Shown here piece by piece: positions 16,728-25,213 of a stretch of DNA of 64,000 bases. The notes under the pieces are model-generated. The model was not told where the DNA came from and made no database searches. It worked only from the letters and a program-made list of their open reading frames with translations. The DNA is taken from assembly GCF_000410875.1 (NCBI RefSeq), contig NZ_AROI01000016.1, positions 1 through 64,000 of the forward strand, read 5' to 3'. Within the stretch, counting starts at the first letter, position 1. The number at the start of each line of letters is the position of its first letter. The translations under genes were made by a program, and so were the position numbers. This DNA is from Halopseudomonas pelagia CL-AP6. Lineage in GTDB: Bacteria > Pseudomonadota > Gammaproteobacteria > Pseudomonadales > Pseudomonadaceae.

Positions 16728-18761
16728 TCAAAGCTTCGCCGCGTCAATCGGCCGAATGCTATCAGCGCAGATCTCCGCCGAAAACGCCTGCATCAGCCCC
16801 AGCACCAACGGGTCCTGACGGATGCACGCTTCCGCTTCCTGCTGGCGCTTGAACTTGCGCCTGGCAGCAGCGATAGCGGGCGTTTCCTGATCCGGCGCTT
16901 GGGTTTTGACCTCAAGCACGATGCTCTGGTTCAAATGCTCACCCAGCGCTTGCTGCAAGCGCAGACGGTGATTCTCGTTATACAGCGCGCTGTGGCCGGG
17001 ATCCAGATGCAAGGTCCAGGCTTCAGCCGAGCGCGCTACCAACTGGCAATGGGCGGCAATACTCTGAGTAAGACCACTGAGGCCCAGCTGCAGAAAAATA
17101 GCCAACCATTCAGCCGCCAGGCCGCTGGCGGGCGGGAGTTCACTGATGCTGTCTTCCACGCTGACCAACTCATCCTCCGCCAGCAACGCCGCCGTCTCGG
17201 CCTCAGGCTGCCAGTCACCGAGGTACGGGCTAATGTCCAGTACCTCGTCGTCCGCGTCGCTGTCGTTGTCACTTGCGTCATCATCGGGAATAGCTTCAAG
17301 CCATTCAGTCGGAGGCTCGTCCAACGGGGGTTTTACAGGCGTACCGGCTTTCAGCGGTGCGCTGCCCGCATGCGCACGCGTGACCGGCGGCTGCGACTCT
17401 TGCGCACTATCGTCAACGGGCTGCTCGGTACTCGCAGCAGGTGGAGCGATATTCGTCTTAGGACTCTTGGCAGTTGTCTCAGCGCTAGCAATCGGCGGTG
17501 TAACGGCAGCCGACACTGCCGACGCGGGTATGTTGGCCGCCTCGGGAGCCTGGGATTCAGCCTTGGCCTGGCTGAGCCCCAGAGACTTTCCCGGCGGCGC
17601 CGGTCTTGGCTCTGCCGCATCCTGCTGCCCGCGAACCGATTGAGAAGTCCCGGACTGGACGGTTCCAGACTGGAGGGTCCCGGGCCGAAAGGCCAGCATA
17701 CGCAGCAAGGCCATCTCGAAACCGCCACGTGGATCAGGCGCCAAGGGCAGATCGCGCCGGCCATGCAACCCTAACTGATAGAACAGCTGAACATCTTCGG
17801 CACTAAGGCGCCCGGCCAGATCCAGCACCCGGGCCTGATCACCCAGGCTGTTATCGGCAGCGGCCGGCAATACCTGGGTAATCGCCACACGTTGCAAGGT
17901 AGAGATCAACTCTGCCAGTACGCCAGAAAAATCAGCGCCCTGTTCGGCCAACTGCGCAACAGCGGCCAGCACGCCAGGCGCATCATCGGCTGCCAGCGCC
18001 TCCAGCAAGCCGAACACCTGGCCGTGATCGATAGTGCCTAGCATCGATCGTACATCGGCAATCTGTAAAGCACCGTTACCAAAGGCAATCGCCTGATCGG
18101 TCAGGCTCAGCGCATCGCGCATGGAACCATCGGCGGCGCGCCCGAGCAGCCATAACGACTCCTCGTCAAAGCGAATCATCTCTTCACCCAGCACGTGCTT
18201 GAGGTGATCGACAATCTTCTCCGGCAGCATGTTCTTTAGCGAAAACTGCAGGCAGCGTGACAATACCGTAACCGGCAATTTTTGTGGATCGGTGGTGGCC
18301 AGCAGAAATTTGACATGTTCCGGCGGCTCTTCTAGCGTCTTGAGCAGGGCATTGAAGCTGTGACTGGAGAGCATGTGCACTTCGTCAATCAGGTAGACCT
18401 TGTAGCGGCCTCTAGACGGAGCATATTGGACATTATCGAGCAGCTCGCGAGTGTCCTCCACCTTGGTACGGCTGGCAGCGTCCACTTCAATCAGGTCAAC
18501 AAAGCGGCCTTCATCAATCTCCCGACACGCAGAGCAGACACCGCAGGGCTCTGAACTGACGCCGGTTTCGCAATTGAGGCACTTGGCCAGGATACGTGCG
18601 ATGGAGGTCTTGCCTACACCGCGCGTACCGGTGAACAGATAGGCGTGGTGCAGCCGGTCATGATCCAGGGCATTGATCAGGGCCTGCAATACGTGGGTCT
18701 GACCGACCATTTCACGGAACAGGCGCGGACGCCATTTACGGGCAAGTACCTGATAACTCAT
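16728..18761 (-). CDS. dnaX: DNA polymerase III subunits tau/gamma
   Basis: 677 residues. The AAA+ clamp-loader part has Walker A GTRGVGKT (45-52), zinc-binding cysteines C64, C73, C76 and C79, Walker B LIDEVHML and the SRC sensor motif. A long Pro/Ala/Ser-rich linker (about 365-550) with acidic stretches joins the C-terminal tau domain that contacts DnaB and the polymerase core. I see no A-AAA-AAG-type slippery heptamer, so the E. coli style frameshift giving gamma is not evident. The ATG at 18761 begins the conserved MSYQVLARKWRP. First gene of the dnaX-ybaB-recR operon. Confidence 0.96.
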   Translation of the reverse strand: MSYQVLARKWRPRLFREMVGQTHVLQALINALDHDRLHHAYLFTGTRGVGKTSIARILAKCLNCETGVSSEPCGVCSACREIDEGRFVDLIEVDAASRTKVEDTRELLDNVQYAPSRGRYKVYLIDEVHMLSSHSFNALLKTLEEPPEHVKFLLATTDPQKLPVTVLSRCLQFSLKNMLPEKIVDHLKHVLGEEMIRFDEESLWLLGRAADGSMRDALSLTDQAIAFGNGALQIADVRSMLGTIDHGQVFGLLEALAADDAPGVLAAVAQLAEQGADFSGVLAELISTLQRVAITQVLPAAADNSLGDQARVLDLAGRLSAEDVQLFYQLGLHGRRDLPLAPDPRGGFEMALLRMLAFRPGTLQSGTVQSGTSQSVRGQQDAAEPRPAPPGKSLGLSQAKAESQAPEAANIPASAVSAAVTPPIASAETTAKSPKTNIAPPAASTEQPVDDSAQESQPPVTRAHAGSAPLKAGTPVKPPLDEPPTEWLEAIPDDDASDNDSDADDEVLDISPYLGDWQPEAETAALLAEDELVSVEDSISELPPASGLAAEWLAIFLQLGLSGLTQSIAAHCQLVARSAEAWTLHLDPGHSALYNENHRLRLQQALGEHLNQSIVLEVKTQAPDQETPAIAAARRKFKRQQEAEACIRQDPLVLGLMQAFSAEICADSIRPIDAAKL

Positions 18762-18845
18762 TGGATGTCTGTAGTCCGGTTTGATCTGAAGGCAAGCGGC
18801 TACTTTAACCAATGACGTGCGACAATGCGAGGGCACAGAAACGAA

Positions 18846-18877
18846 CGAAAGGCAGCCGCCCTTGCGGGCGGCAGCCG
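18846..18877 (-). terminator. Terminator of the metallophosphoesterase lipoprotein gene
   Basis: GCCGCCC (18855-18861) and GGGCGGC (18866-18872) close over a four-base loop, with GGCA/TGCC extension; on the minus strand T-rich sequence follows. It separates the lipoprotein gene from dnaX. Confidence 0.7.
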
Positions 18878-18881
18878 TCAA

Positions 18882-20576
18882 TCAGCGTTTAACATCAACA
18901 CGTACGATCTTGTTGTACTGCCTGAAGTCAAACTCCCCAGTAGCATTACCCTCGGCGTCCATCAATGGAAATGCATAGCGCGGCGTCATGACCACTTCGT
19001 AGTCGTATTCCCCTTGCGCACGTACATCCACTTCCATAAAACCGTAGTGCTTGCCACCATCAACGAGCTGATTACCGCTCCAAAGCTCCGGCGCATCGCC
19101 GTGCGCGCTCCAGTGGCTAGCCTGAGCTTCGGCGGGCAATAGATCAAATGGCACGTAACTGGTCGTGGGATAGTAGCCCGGGCCGCGCAAACCATCACCG
19201 GCAAAACCGACATCCCAGTAATGCACCCCATCAAGCTGGACATATTCGAGCAGTTCATCATGCCCCGATAGCACTGCCGTTACACCGTAGCGCGTGAACA
19301 ACTCATGGTAGATACGCATGGGCATGCCCGACTGGTTGTCCTCATTGTTGGCGATACCTGCCGAGCCAGACACCAGACTGTGAACTCCCGTACCAAAAGC
19401 CGAGTGGTGAAACTGCACGAAAATGACCTGGCCGAGGGCCTGAGCATCGGCGAGTTCGCGCACGGCCCAGTTCCACTGCTCGCTGTTGCGATTGAAATCG
19501 GGAATACGCGCTTCTGCGCCGTTGAGCATCAGGTTGGTGTCACGCGCCGGGTCACTGTCATCACCATTGGAAGAATCAAGGGAGATAATCGTTACCGGGC
19601 CATAGTCAACGCGGTAATAGCGTTTTTCATGGCGGCTATCCCCCGCGTGGGTTGCGGGCAACTCCCAATAACTGTTCCATTTGTCGTACGCCAATGTTGC
19701 AGCCGCCGTGGTGTACGCGCCGCCATCAGGATGCCAGTAATTCTCGTGGTTACCCATCACCGGAAAGATCGGTGTATTGGAGGCCAAGCCACCCCATTCA
19801 CCTGCGGTATGGCGCCAGAACTCATCCCAGTCCAATTGACGACCACCTTTTTCCACCAGGTCACCCGCTATCAGCCAGAAATTGGGCTGGCGGGTAGAAG
19901 CGTATTCTAAATTGGCCCGAAACCCGTCTGTTTGATCGACTGGATACTGACGACTTGCCGTGGCCGGATCAGTCCCCAATTTATCACCTCCGGACAGGAC
20001 TGCATTGGCAGACCAGGCCACTGTCTTATCCGTCGACTCAGGCTCTGTCTCCATGTCGGACATGGCTAGAAACCGCACGTTGGCGCGTGCGCCCCGTTCC
20101 GGAGCGGTGCTCATTGTGGCTGCCAAAGCGTCGTTTCCAGCTTGTTTCACTACATATTCGTATTCGCTACCAGGCTGAAGCTCTTCAACCCGTACATGAT
20201 GGCGATAGGGCAAAACGGGCGCCTCGCCTGCTGCCACATCCGCGTGGATACCACCGAAATTGCTTTCGCCATGAATATAGGCAACCTCGCTGCCACCATA
20301 GCTAAGGTTTTCAGCCAGCACCGGCTCAGAGGTGAAACTGCCAACACCTTCCACCTCCAGCACGCCAGGCACATCCTTATCAGTGAACCATATAACGCTA
20401 ACAGCGGATTCAGTGGGATGCTGCAGGTATGGTAGAACACGAAATTGGGAGCTCTCAGCGACCGGCTCATCGATTTGCGGCGGCGGGGTATCAGATGAGG
20501 AGGAGGAACTATCCAGACAACCCGCGAGCAAAACGGGGCCGAATCCTGCAAGCAAAACCAAGTAAGGTATTTTCAT
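18882..20576 (-). CDS. Calcineurin-like metallophosphoesterase lipoprotein (purple-acid-phosphatase-like)
   Basis: 564 residues. A lipoprotein signal peptide ends in the lipobox LLAGC, followed by a Ser-rich/Pro linker. Residues ~35-160 form a fibronectin-like N-terminal domain (ESAVSVIWFTD ... GSEYEYVV) as in purple acid phosphatases; the catalytic domain follows with intact metal motifs: FLAMSDMET, WLIAGDLVEKGG, VMGNHENYW, FVQFHHSAFG and LSGHDELLEY. It probably hydrolyses phosphate esters at the cell envelope. GAAGG five bases upstream decides for the ATG at 20576 over 20588. It lies between ffs and dnaX, on the same strand. Confidence 0.85.
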   Translation of the reverse strand: MKIPYLVLLAGFGPVLLAGCLDSSSSSSDTPPPQIDEPVAESSQFRVLPYLQHPTESAVSVIWFTDKDVPGVLEVEGVGSFTSEPVLAENLSYGGSEVAYIHGESNFGGIHADVAAGEAPVLPYRHHVRVEELQPGSEYEYVVKQAGNDALAATMSTAPERGARANVRFLAMSDMETEPESTDKTVAWSANAVLSGGDKLGTDPATASRQYPVDQTDGFRANLEYASTRQPNFWLIAGDLVEKGGRQLDWDEFWRHTAGEWGGLASNTPIFPVMGNHENYWHPDGGAYTTAAATLAYDKWNSYWELPATHAGDSRHEKRYYRVDYGPVTIISLDSSNGDDSDPARDTNLMLNGAEARIPDFNRNSEQWNWAVRELADAQALGQVIFVQFHHSAFGTGVHSLVSGSAGIANNEDNQSGMPMRIYHELFTRYGVTAVLSGHDELLEYVQLDGVHYWDVGFAGDGLRGPGYYPTTSYVPFDLLPAEAQASHWSAHGDAPELWSGNQLVDGGKHYGFMEVDVRAQGEYDYEVVMTPRYAFPLMDAEGNATGEFDFRQYNKIVRVDVKR

Positions 20577-20685
20577 GACTGCCTTCATTACATATACGAA
20601 TGGAGCAGGCACTGTGCCAGCCGCACGTGACATTAACGTGGCAAAGACATGGATAAGAAATGAAATAAATGAGACGTAAAAGATG

Positions 20686-20799
20686 GGTGGCAGCCCTGCC
20701 AGCCACACCCCGGCACACGATATAACCGCTGTGGCTGCTCCCTTCCGGGCCTGACCAGGTTAACGGCGAATCATTGCGAGGGGACCGACAGGGCCACCA
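20686..20799 (-). ncRNA. ffs: Signal recognition particle RNA (4.5S RNA)
   Basis: Read on the minus strand, the conserved apical domain is present: CCTGGTCAGGCCCGGAAGG followed by GAGCAGCC, the Ffh-binding asymmetric loop and tetraloop. The ends GGTGGCCCTG and CAGGGCTGCCACC pair to close the rod. The size, ~114 nt, suits the bacterial short SRP RNA. It forms the particle with Ffh for co-translational membrane targeting. A sigma-70-like promoter lies 30 nt upstream, implying a 5' leader removed by processing, as in E. coli. Confidence 0.95.
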
Positions 20800-20828
20800 T
20801 AACAAACCCGTACTGGACGGGCCGCGCT

Positions 20829-20856
20829 ATTGTAACGGCTTGACGAGAACTTACAA
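20829..20856 (-). promoter_or_regulatory. Sigma-70-type promoter of ffs with inverted repeat in its spacer
   Basis: Minus-strand TTGTAA (20851-20856) and TACAAT (20829-20834) are separated by 16 bp; a GC-rich discriminator follows. A nine-base inverted repeat, AACGGCTTG (20834-20842) and CAAGCCGTT (20854-20862), spans the spacer and overlaps both boxes. Confidence 0.6.
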
Positions 20857-21017
20857 GCCGTTGTTGCCGCTCACAGGTCTGCTGGATGGCAGTGACGAAT
20901 CCTGAGCGTCAAACGCCTCCGAGCCCCAGTGACATACAACCCTATCTGAGCTCTCCGATCTGAACCACCCAGCCTGGGCTATGATGGTAAGTACATGGGC
21001 AGCGTGGGGCACCTGTA

Positions 21018-21227
21018 GTGATCACCTTTATCCTGTACTGCACATCCAGCCTCCGCACCCAGGCCATGCCCGCGGTTTTTCTTGGCCTGCTTCTCGGCCT
21101 GTTACCGAGCATCACGTGCCGGGCTCGTGTGACTATCGCCGGGCAGGCGCCAGCCTGCAGCTTGGGTATGTTGCCCGGACAAAAGCCAAGACACACTGAG
21201 CTTTACCGGCAGTGGGCCGCCGCATGA
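21018..21227 (+). CDS. Possible small exported/membrane protein coupled to the fusion gene (hypothetical)
   Basis: Open frame of about 69 codons from GTG 21018 (or 53 from ATG 21066). From the ATG the product starts with a hydrophobic segment (MPAVFLGLLLGLLPSITC) followed by a cysteine-containing, basic tail. No strong ribosome binding site is visible for either start. The argument for reality is that its TGA overlaps the ATG of the next gene in an ATGA (21224-21227), the usual sign of translational coupling. No family is recognised. Confidence 0.35.
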   Translation: MITFILYCTSSLRTQAMPAVFLGLLLGLLPSITCRARVTIAGQAPACSLGMLPGQKPRHTELYRQWAAA

Positions 21228-23434
21228 CCCGGAAACGCCAGTTCAAGGCGCTGTTCTACTTGAACATTGCCCTGGTCGCCGCACTTATCGGCTACAAGGG
21301 CTACTTGAATCTTTCCAGGCCTGAGTTCACCGCAGTGCATACCGAGCAGTTGCTGGTATTGCGAGAGCGCCTGGGCGCCTCAGATAGCTTTAGCTTCGCC
21401 GTGGTGGGCAATATCAACAACTCGGTCGGGGTTTTCGAGCGCGCCTTCATTCCCCTGCTGAATAAAGCACAGATCGACTTTCTGGTATCCGCAGGCAATG
21501 CTGTAAGCGCAGGCGGAGAAGACAAGTACCGGGCGCTCTACGGCACCCTGAGCCATCTGAACATGCCCTACCTGCTGACGTTCGGCCCGCATGAATACGC
21601 CAACTTCGGCAGCTTTCGTTTCTACGAGCATTTCGGGCCACATTTTTATTCGATGGCACTTGGGGACAGCCGGCTGATTTTTCTGGACAGCACCGGCAAG
21701 ACACATTTTCGTTGGCAGCTGGAATGGCTGAGCGACTTGCTCGACACCGACGACGCCGAGCACACCTTTGTGTTTATAAGCCATCCGCCACTGCACGTTG
21801 AAAACCACCGCCGGCTGATTAACAACAAGGACTTTCTCGCGCCAACTGAGTTTGCCGCACGGCTGATGGTACTGGTAAAAAAACATCGAATTGACGCAGT
21901 ATTTTCTGCCAACCTGCCGATTTACTCCGAACAAGACATCGACGGGGCGCGTTTTATTACCACCGGAGGCGCTGGCGGCCTGATACGCAACAACGACCTC
22001 AGCTTCTATCACTATGTACGCGTGCACGTCAGTGCTTCGGGGGTAACAACCGAGCTGGTGCCCATACAGATTGGCCAGCACCCGCTGTTCAAACAGCTGG
22101 AGAGCTTGTGGTTCTTCATCTACTCGCTGTTCTATGTGGGCTTAGTCAATTTTTTGCTGATTCTTGGCGTATTGAGTCTGATTGCCATGCGCCTCTACAC
22201 CCTGGTCTTCGTGGGTCACAACTACTACCGCAATTTCGATCTGGACCCCGCACCCTGGATCGAAAAGCCTCTTCGGGTCGCCATGTTTACCAACAATTAT
22301 CTACCCTTTATTGGTGGTGTGCCGGTGTCCATCGAGCGCTTGCGCAACGGTCTTCAAGCACGCAGCAACGCTGTACTAATCGTCGCACCGCGCTATAAAC
22401 ATCAAGACAGGAACGAACGTAATGTCATTCGCCTTCCCTCACTATTGTCATTCGGTGCACGCCGGGAATTCAAACTCGCCAACATTTTCGTTCCAGGTAT
22501 TTACCGGAAGATCAAACAATTCAAGCCCGACATTATTCATCTGCACCACCCTATCTGGGTTGGGTCGCTCGGCTTGTTTATTGGCCGGCGCCTAGGGGTA
22601 CCCGTGGTCTACACTTATCACACCCGCCTGGAGCACTACGCTCACTTTGTTCCGTTGCCAGGCAAGCTGTTCCGCAACCTGATCTCACACCTACTGATCA
22701 AACGCTTCGCGAACAAATGCGACGGCATTGTAGTACCGACTTATTCAGCAGAGGAGTATTTGCGAATGATCGGGGTCAGGACACCCATCTTCGTGCAGCC
22801 AACCGGAGTTGATTTCCAGCGCTTTCAAACAGTCGATGAGAACGCGCTGGCGACGCTGCGCACGCAGTTGAACATCGGCGCGGAGACGATTCTGATCAGT
22901 GTGGCGCGGCTGTCAAACGAGAAAAATATCGATTTCATGATTGATGCAGTACAGCAATTACGCCGAGATGTTGAGCAGCCCTTCAGGCTGTTGATGATCG
23001 GCGACGGGCATCAACGACAGCGCCTGCAAAACCGTATCGATCAACTGCAACTGGGCAACTGGTTTTCACTGATTGGAGCAGTAGAACCGGAAAAAATGCC
23101 CACTTATTACCGCCTGGGCGACGTGTTTGTCTTCGCCTCCCAATCGGAAACACAGGGCATGGTCATACTGGAAGCCATGGCAGCCGCATTGCCGGTCGTG
23201 GCGATACGTTCAAGCGGTATAGACGATGTCATCGATGAAGGTGTCAACGGCTTCAAGACCGCGGACAGCCAGCGCCTATGGCAGGCCGCGGTGAAACAGC
23301 TGATAGGTGATGCAAGGTTACGTCAGCACATGGCACGCAACGCTCTGGAATCGGCAAGAATGCATTCGATCGAGCATTTCGCCCTGGAAATCAAGGGCAT
23401 CTACGCCAGGATGATTGCTCAGAAAAGCACCTAA
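21224..23434 (+). CDS. Membrane fusion of a degenerate phosphoesterase-like domain with a GT4 glycosyltransferase
   Basis: 736 residues. A basic N-terminus and membrane helix (~8-26) precede a calcineurin-like phosphoesterase domain (~55-280), a second helix (~298-325), and a GT4 glycosyltransferase (~350-725). By charge, the first domain should be periplasmic and the transferase cytoplasmic. Phosphoesterase motifs are eroded: the D-x-H position reads G-N-I-N (62-65), GD reads GN (91-92), GNHE reads GPHE (121-124), and GHxH reads SANLP (228-232); only SHPPLH (186-191) is kept. The transferase has NNYLPFIGGV, TYHTRLEHYAHFVPLPG, which is like diacylglycerol glucosyltransferases, and SETQGMVILEAMA. 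The lipid acceptor is inference. The ATG at 21224 is within an ATGA overlap; GTG 21212 is an alternative. Confidence 0.85.
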   Translation: MTRKRQFKALFYLNIALVAALIGYKGYLNLSRPEFTAVHTEQLLVLRERLGASDSFSFAVVGNINNSVGVFERAFIPLLNKAQIDFLVSAGNAVSAGGEDKYRALYGTLSHLNMPYLLTFGPHEYANFGSFRFYEHFGPHFYSMALGDSRLIFLDSTGKTHFRWQLEWLSDLLDTDDAEHTFVFISHPPLHVENHRRLINNKDFLAPTEFAARLMVLVKKHRIDAVFSANLPIYSEQDIDGARFITTGGAGGLIRNNDLSFYHYVRVHVSASGVTTELVPIQIGQHPLFKQLESLWFFIYSLFYVGLVNFLLILGVLSLIAMRLYTLVFVGHNYYRNFDLDPAPWIEKPLRVAMFTNNYLPFIGGVPVSIERLRNGLQARSNAVLIVAPRYKHQDRNERNVIRLPSLLSFGARREFKLANIFVPGIYRKIKQFKPDIIHLHHPIWVGSLGLFIGRRLGVPVVYTYHTRLEHYAHFVPLPGKLFRNLISHLLIKRFANKCDGIVVPTYSAEEYLRMIGVRTPIFVQPTGVDFQRFQTVDENALATLRTQLNIGAETILISVARLSNEKNIDFMIDAVQQLRRDVEQPFRLLMIGDGHQRQRLQNRIDQLQLGNWFSLIGAVEPEKMPTYYRLGDVFVFASQSETQGMVILEAMAAALPVVAIRSSGIDDVIDEGVNGFKTADSQRLWQAAVKQLIGDARLRQHMARNALESARMHSIEHFALEIKGIYARMIAQKST

Positions 23435-23468
23435 GCCCCAGCCCGTGATCTCGATCGTTCTTAGCGTC

Positions 23469-23675
23469 TTAACGAAAACTGGTGCGCGGCAAGCTGGTGC
23501 GTTGCAAGCGGATACGTCGACCCATGCCTAAGATAAAGGACAGTACGAACATAACCATGAATAAAACAAACAGAAGTTTGCCGGCCGCCGCTACAACTCC
23601 TACAGCTGCCCCGCCAAAACCCACAATCGCTGCCGCGATAGCCACAATAAGAAATGCAATAGCCCAGACAATCAT
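23469..23675 (-). CDS. DUF1328 small membrane protein (YtjA family)
   Basis: 68 residues, two hydrophobic segments with Gly/Ala-rich sequence (IVGFGGAAVGVVAAAGKLLFVLF) typical of DUF1328/YtjA, then a basic tail. The function of the family is unknown; such proteins are often stress-induced. GGAGAG precedes the ATG at good spacing. Convergent with the fusion gene (34 bp between stops). Confidence 0.85.
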   Translation of the reverse strand: MIVWAIAFLIVAIAAAIVGFGGAAVGVVAAAGKLLFVLFMVMFVLSFILGMGRRIRLQRTSLPRTSFR

Positions 23676-23768
23676 TGCTCTACTCTCCCCACACTCAAAG
23701 TTTCATCGTTCGCCACTGAGGGGGCGGACGATTACACGTTGCTTACGTGTTGCTTATCTATAGTTGCT

Positions 23769-24011
23769 TCAGAACACCCAGCTGGGTTGCTCAGCGCCTG
23801 TCAGGCGAACACCCGGATCAACACTGGTTCTTTGAAAACGTTCGCTAGCCGGCTGCCGACTATCGGTGGAGACTGCAGAGGAGACTGCGGAGGAGACTGG
23901 GCTGGTGCGTCCCTGGTCCGATGCACCTCCTTCACTGACCAGAAACATCACGGCTGCGCCTGCCAATAGCACCGTTGCGACCACGCCTTGCCCAAAATCC
24001 TTGTATTTCAT
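23769..24011 (-). CDS. Small single-span membrane/exported protein with internal repeats (hypothetical)
   Basis: 80 residues. One hydrophobic segment (about residues 8-27, GVVATVLLAGAAVMFLV) is followed by a Ser/Thr-rich soluble tail containing SSAVSSAVST. That stretch is encoded by a 12-bp DNA unit (GGAGACTGC-R-GA on the plus strand) repeated nearly three times at about 23868-23905. A strong GGAGGAG ribosome binding site lies seven bases before the ATG, so translation is likely. No family is recognised. Confidence 0.7.
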   Translation of the reverse strand: MKYKDFGQGVVATVLLAGAAVMFLVSEGGASDQGRTSPVSSAVSSAVSTDSRQPASERFQRTSVDPGVRLTGAEQPSWVF

Positions 24012-24289
24012 GGTGTTCTCCTCCTGGGTTCAACCAGTATCAGCCGCTTGTGGCCGCCAATATAGTCATTACGTATACAAGAAGATTGCACGCTGCGTGC
24101 CAGTCTTTATTTATTAAAATATACCTATAAATCAAATATTTACAAAATTCTCATCTGAGCTGTTACCGGCATCATGCACGACGTGTTGGTTTAGCGCATT
24201 GCAATTTGCACGAGATGTCAGAAGGCTACTTCAAGATTGGCCGACAACGAGTATGCTGAGGCAGCTTAGACGTTTGCCAACACATCCCT

Positions 24290-25213
24290 TCAGCTACTGA
24301 GCACCCAAGAAACCATGAGAGGGATATAGATCAGCGCGAACAGCGTACTTAACAGGGTGGTACCCGCTACCTGCCTCGGCGAGGTAGCAAGCAAGGTGGC
24401 AATCACCACAGTATTTGCGGCTATGGGTGTAATGGAAATCAGGAACACCGCTTGATAAACCGACACATCATAGATCTGCATGAATCGGCTATCGACCCAC
24501 CAAAACGTTAAGGCAAGCAAGGGCCAGGACACGAATTTGCCAAAAAACGCCAATAGCGTGAAGCGTAGATCACCCGCCAGCCCCCTGAAGCTGAGAATAC
24601 TCATGCCCACTATCATCATGCCCAGAACGCTATAAGCCCCGCGAAGATTATCGAATAGTGGCACTAATACCTCGGGCATGCCGATGTCGGACAAATTGAG
24701 CGTGACGGCCAGGGCAAAAGCATAGATGGAGGGCAGCCGGATGACCTTCAGGAGGCAGTCGCGCACACCGAAATGCCCGCGCGCAGCAAGGTAAAAGCCT
24801 ACTGAACTCTCGAACAGGGTGGTCCCGAGCATACACACGATATAAATACTCAAACCCTGCTCACCGAATAATAATAACGCGAGCGGGATACCGAAGTAGC
24901 CGGTGTTGCCGGTACCCACCGAGAGCGGAATCAGGTTGGCAACCGGATCTTTGAGCCAGCGCCGGGCAATCGCCAAGTGTATCAGTGCCAGCAACGAGCA
25001 GAACCCGAATACCAGAAACGGCAGCATGATCACGCTGGCCGACAGTGGCGCCGCCATCACTCCGGCAAAAATCACCGACGGCGTGACGATATACAGCATC
25101 ATACCGGCGATATGGCTACCACTGGCCTGTAAATATCGACCCGCCAGCCAACCGAGACCTACCGTGATGTACAAAGGCAGCAGCTTGTAAAGCAACACCA
25201 ACGCTGCACTCAT
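24290..25213 (-). CDS. AEC (auxin efflux carrier) family transporter
   Basis: 307 residues, about ten membrane segments in the AEC/Mem_trans pattern: N-terminal GWLAGRYL, GTGNTGYFGIPLALLLFGEQGL in the middle, and C-terminal ISITPIAANTVVIATLL. Bacterial members transport malate, malonate or other small organic acids; the substrate here is not determinable. Its ATG overlaps the tpm stop codon (ATGA, 25210-25213), so the two are co-translated. Confidence 0.9.
   Translation of the reverse strand: MSAALVLLYKLLPLYITVGLGWLAGRYLQASGSHIAGMMLYIVTPSVIFAGVMAAPLSASVIMLPFLVFGFCSLLALIHLAIARRWLKDPVANLIPLSVGTGNTGYFGIPLALLLFGEQGLSIYIVCMLGTTLFESSVGFYLAARGHFGVRDCLLKVIRLPSIYAFALAVTLNLSDIGMPEVLVPLFDNLRGAYSVLGMMIVGMSILSFRGLAGDLRFTLLAFFGKFVSWPLLALTFWWVDSRFMQIYDVSVYQAVFLISITPIAANTVVIATLLATSPRQVAGTTLLSTLFALIYIPLMVSWVLSS

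Noticed and set aside
16701-17774. 357-codon open frame opposite dnaX
   Set aside because: Shadow of the Pro/Ala-rich dnaX linker; Arg/Gln-rich product without recognisable features.
16728-18761. Programmed frameshift producing gamma from dnaX
   Set aside because: No AAAAAAG heptamer or similar run is found in the expected region after the ATPase part.
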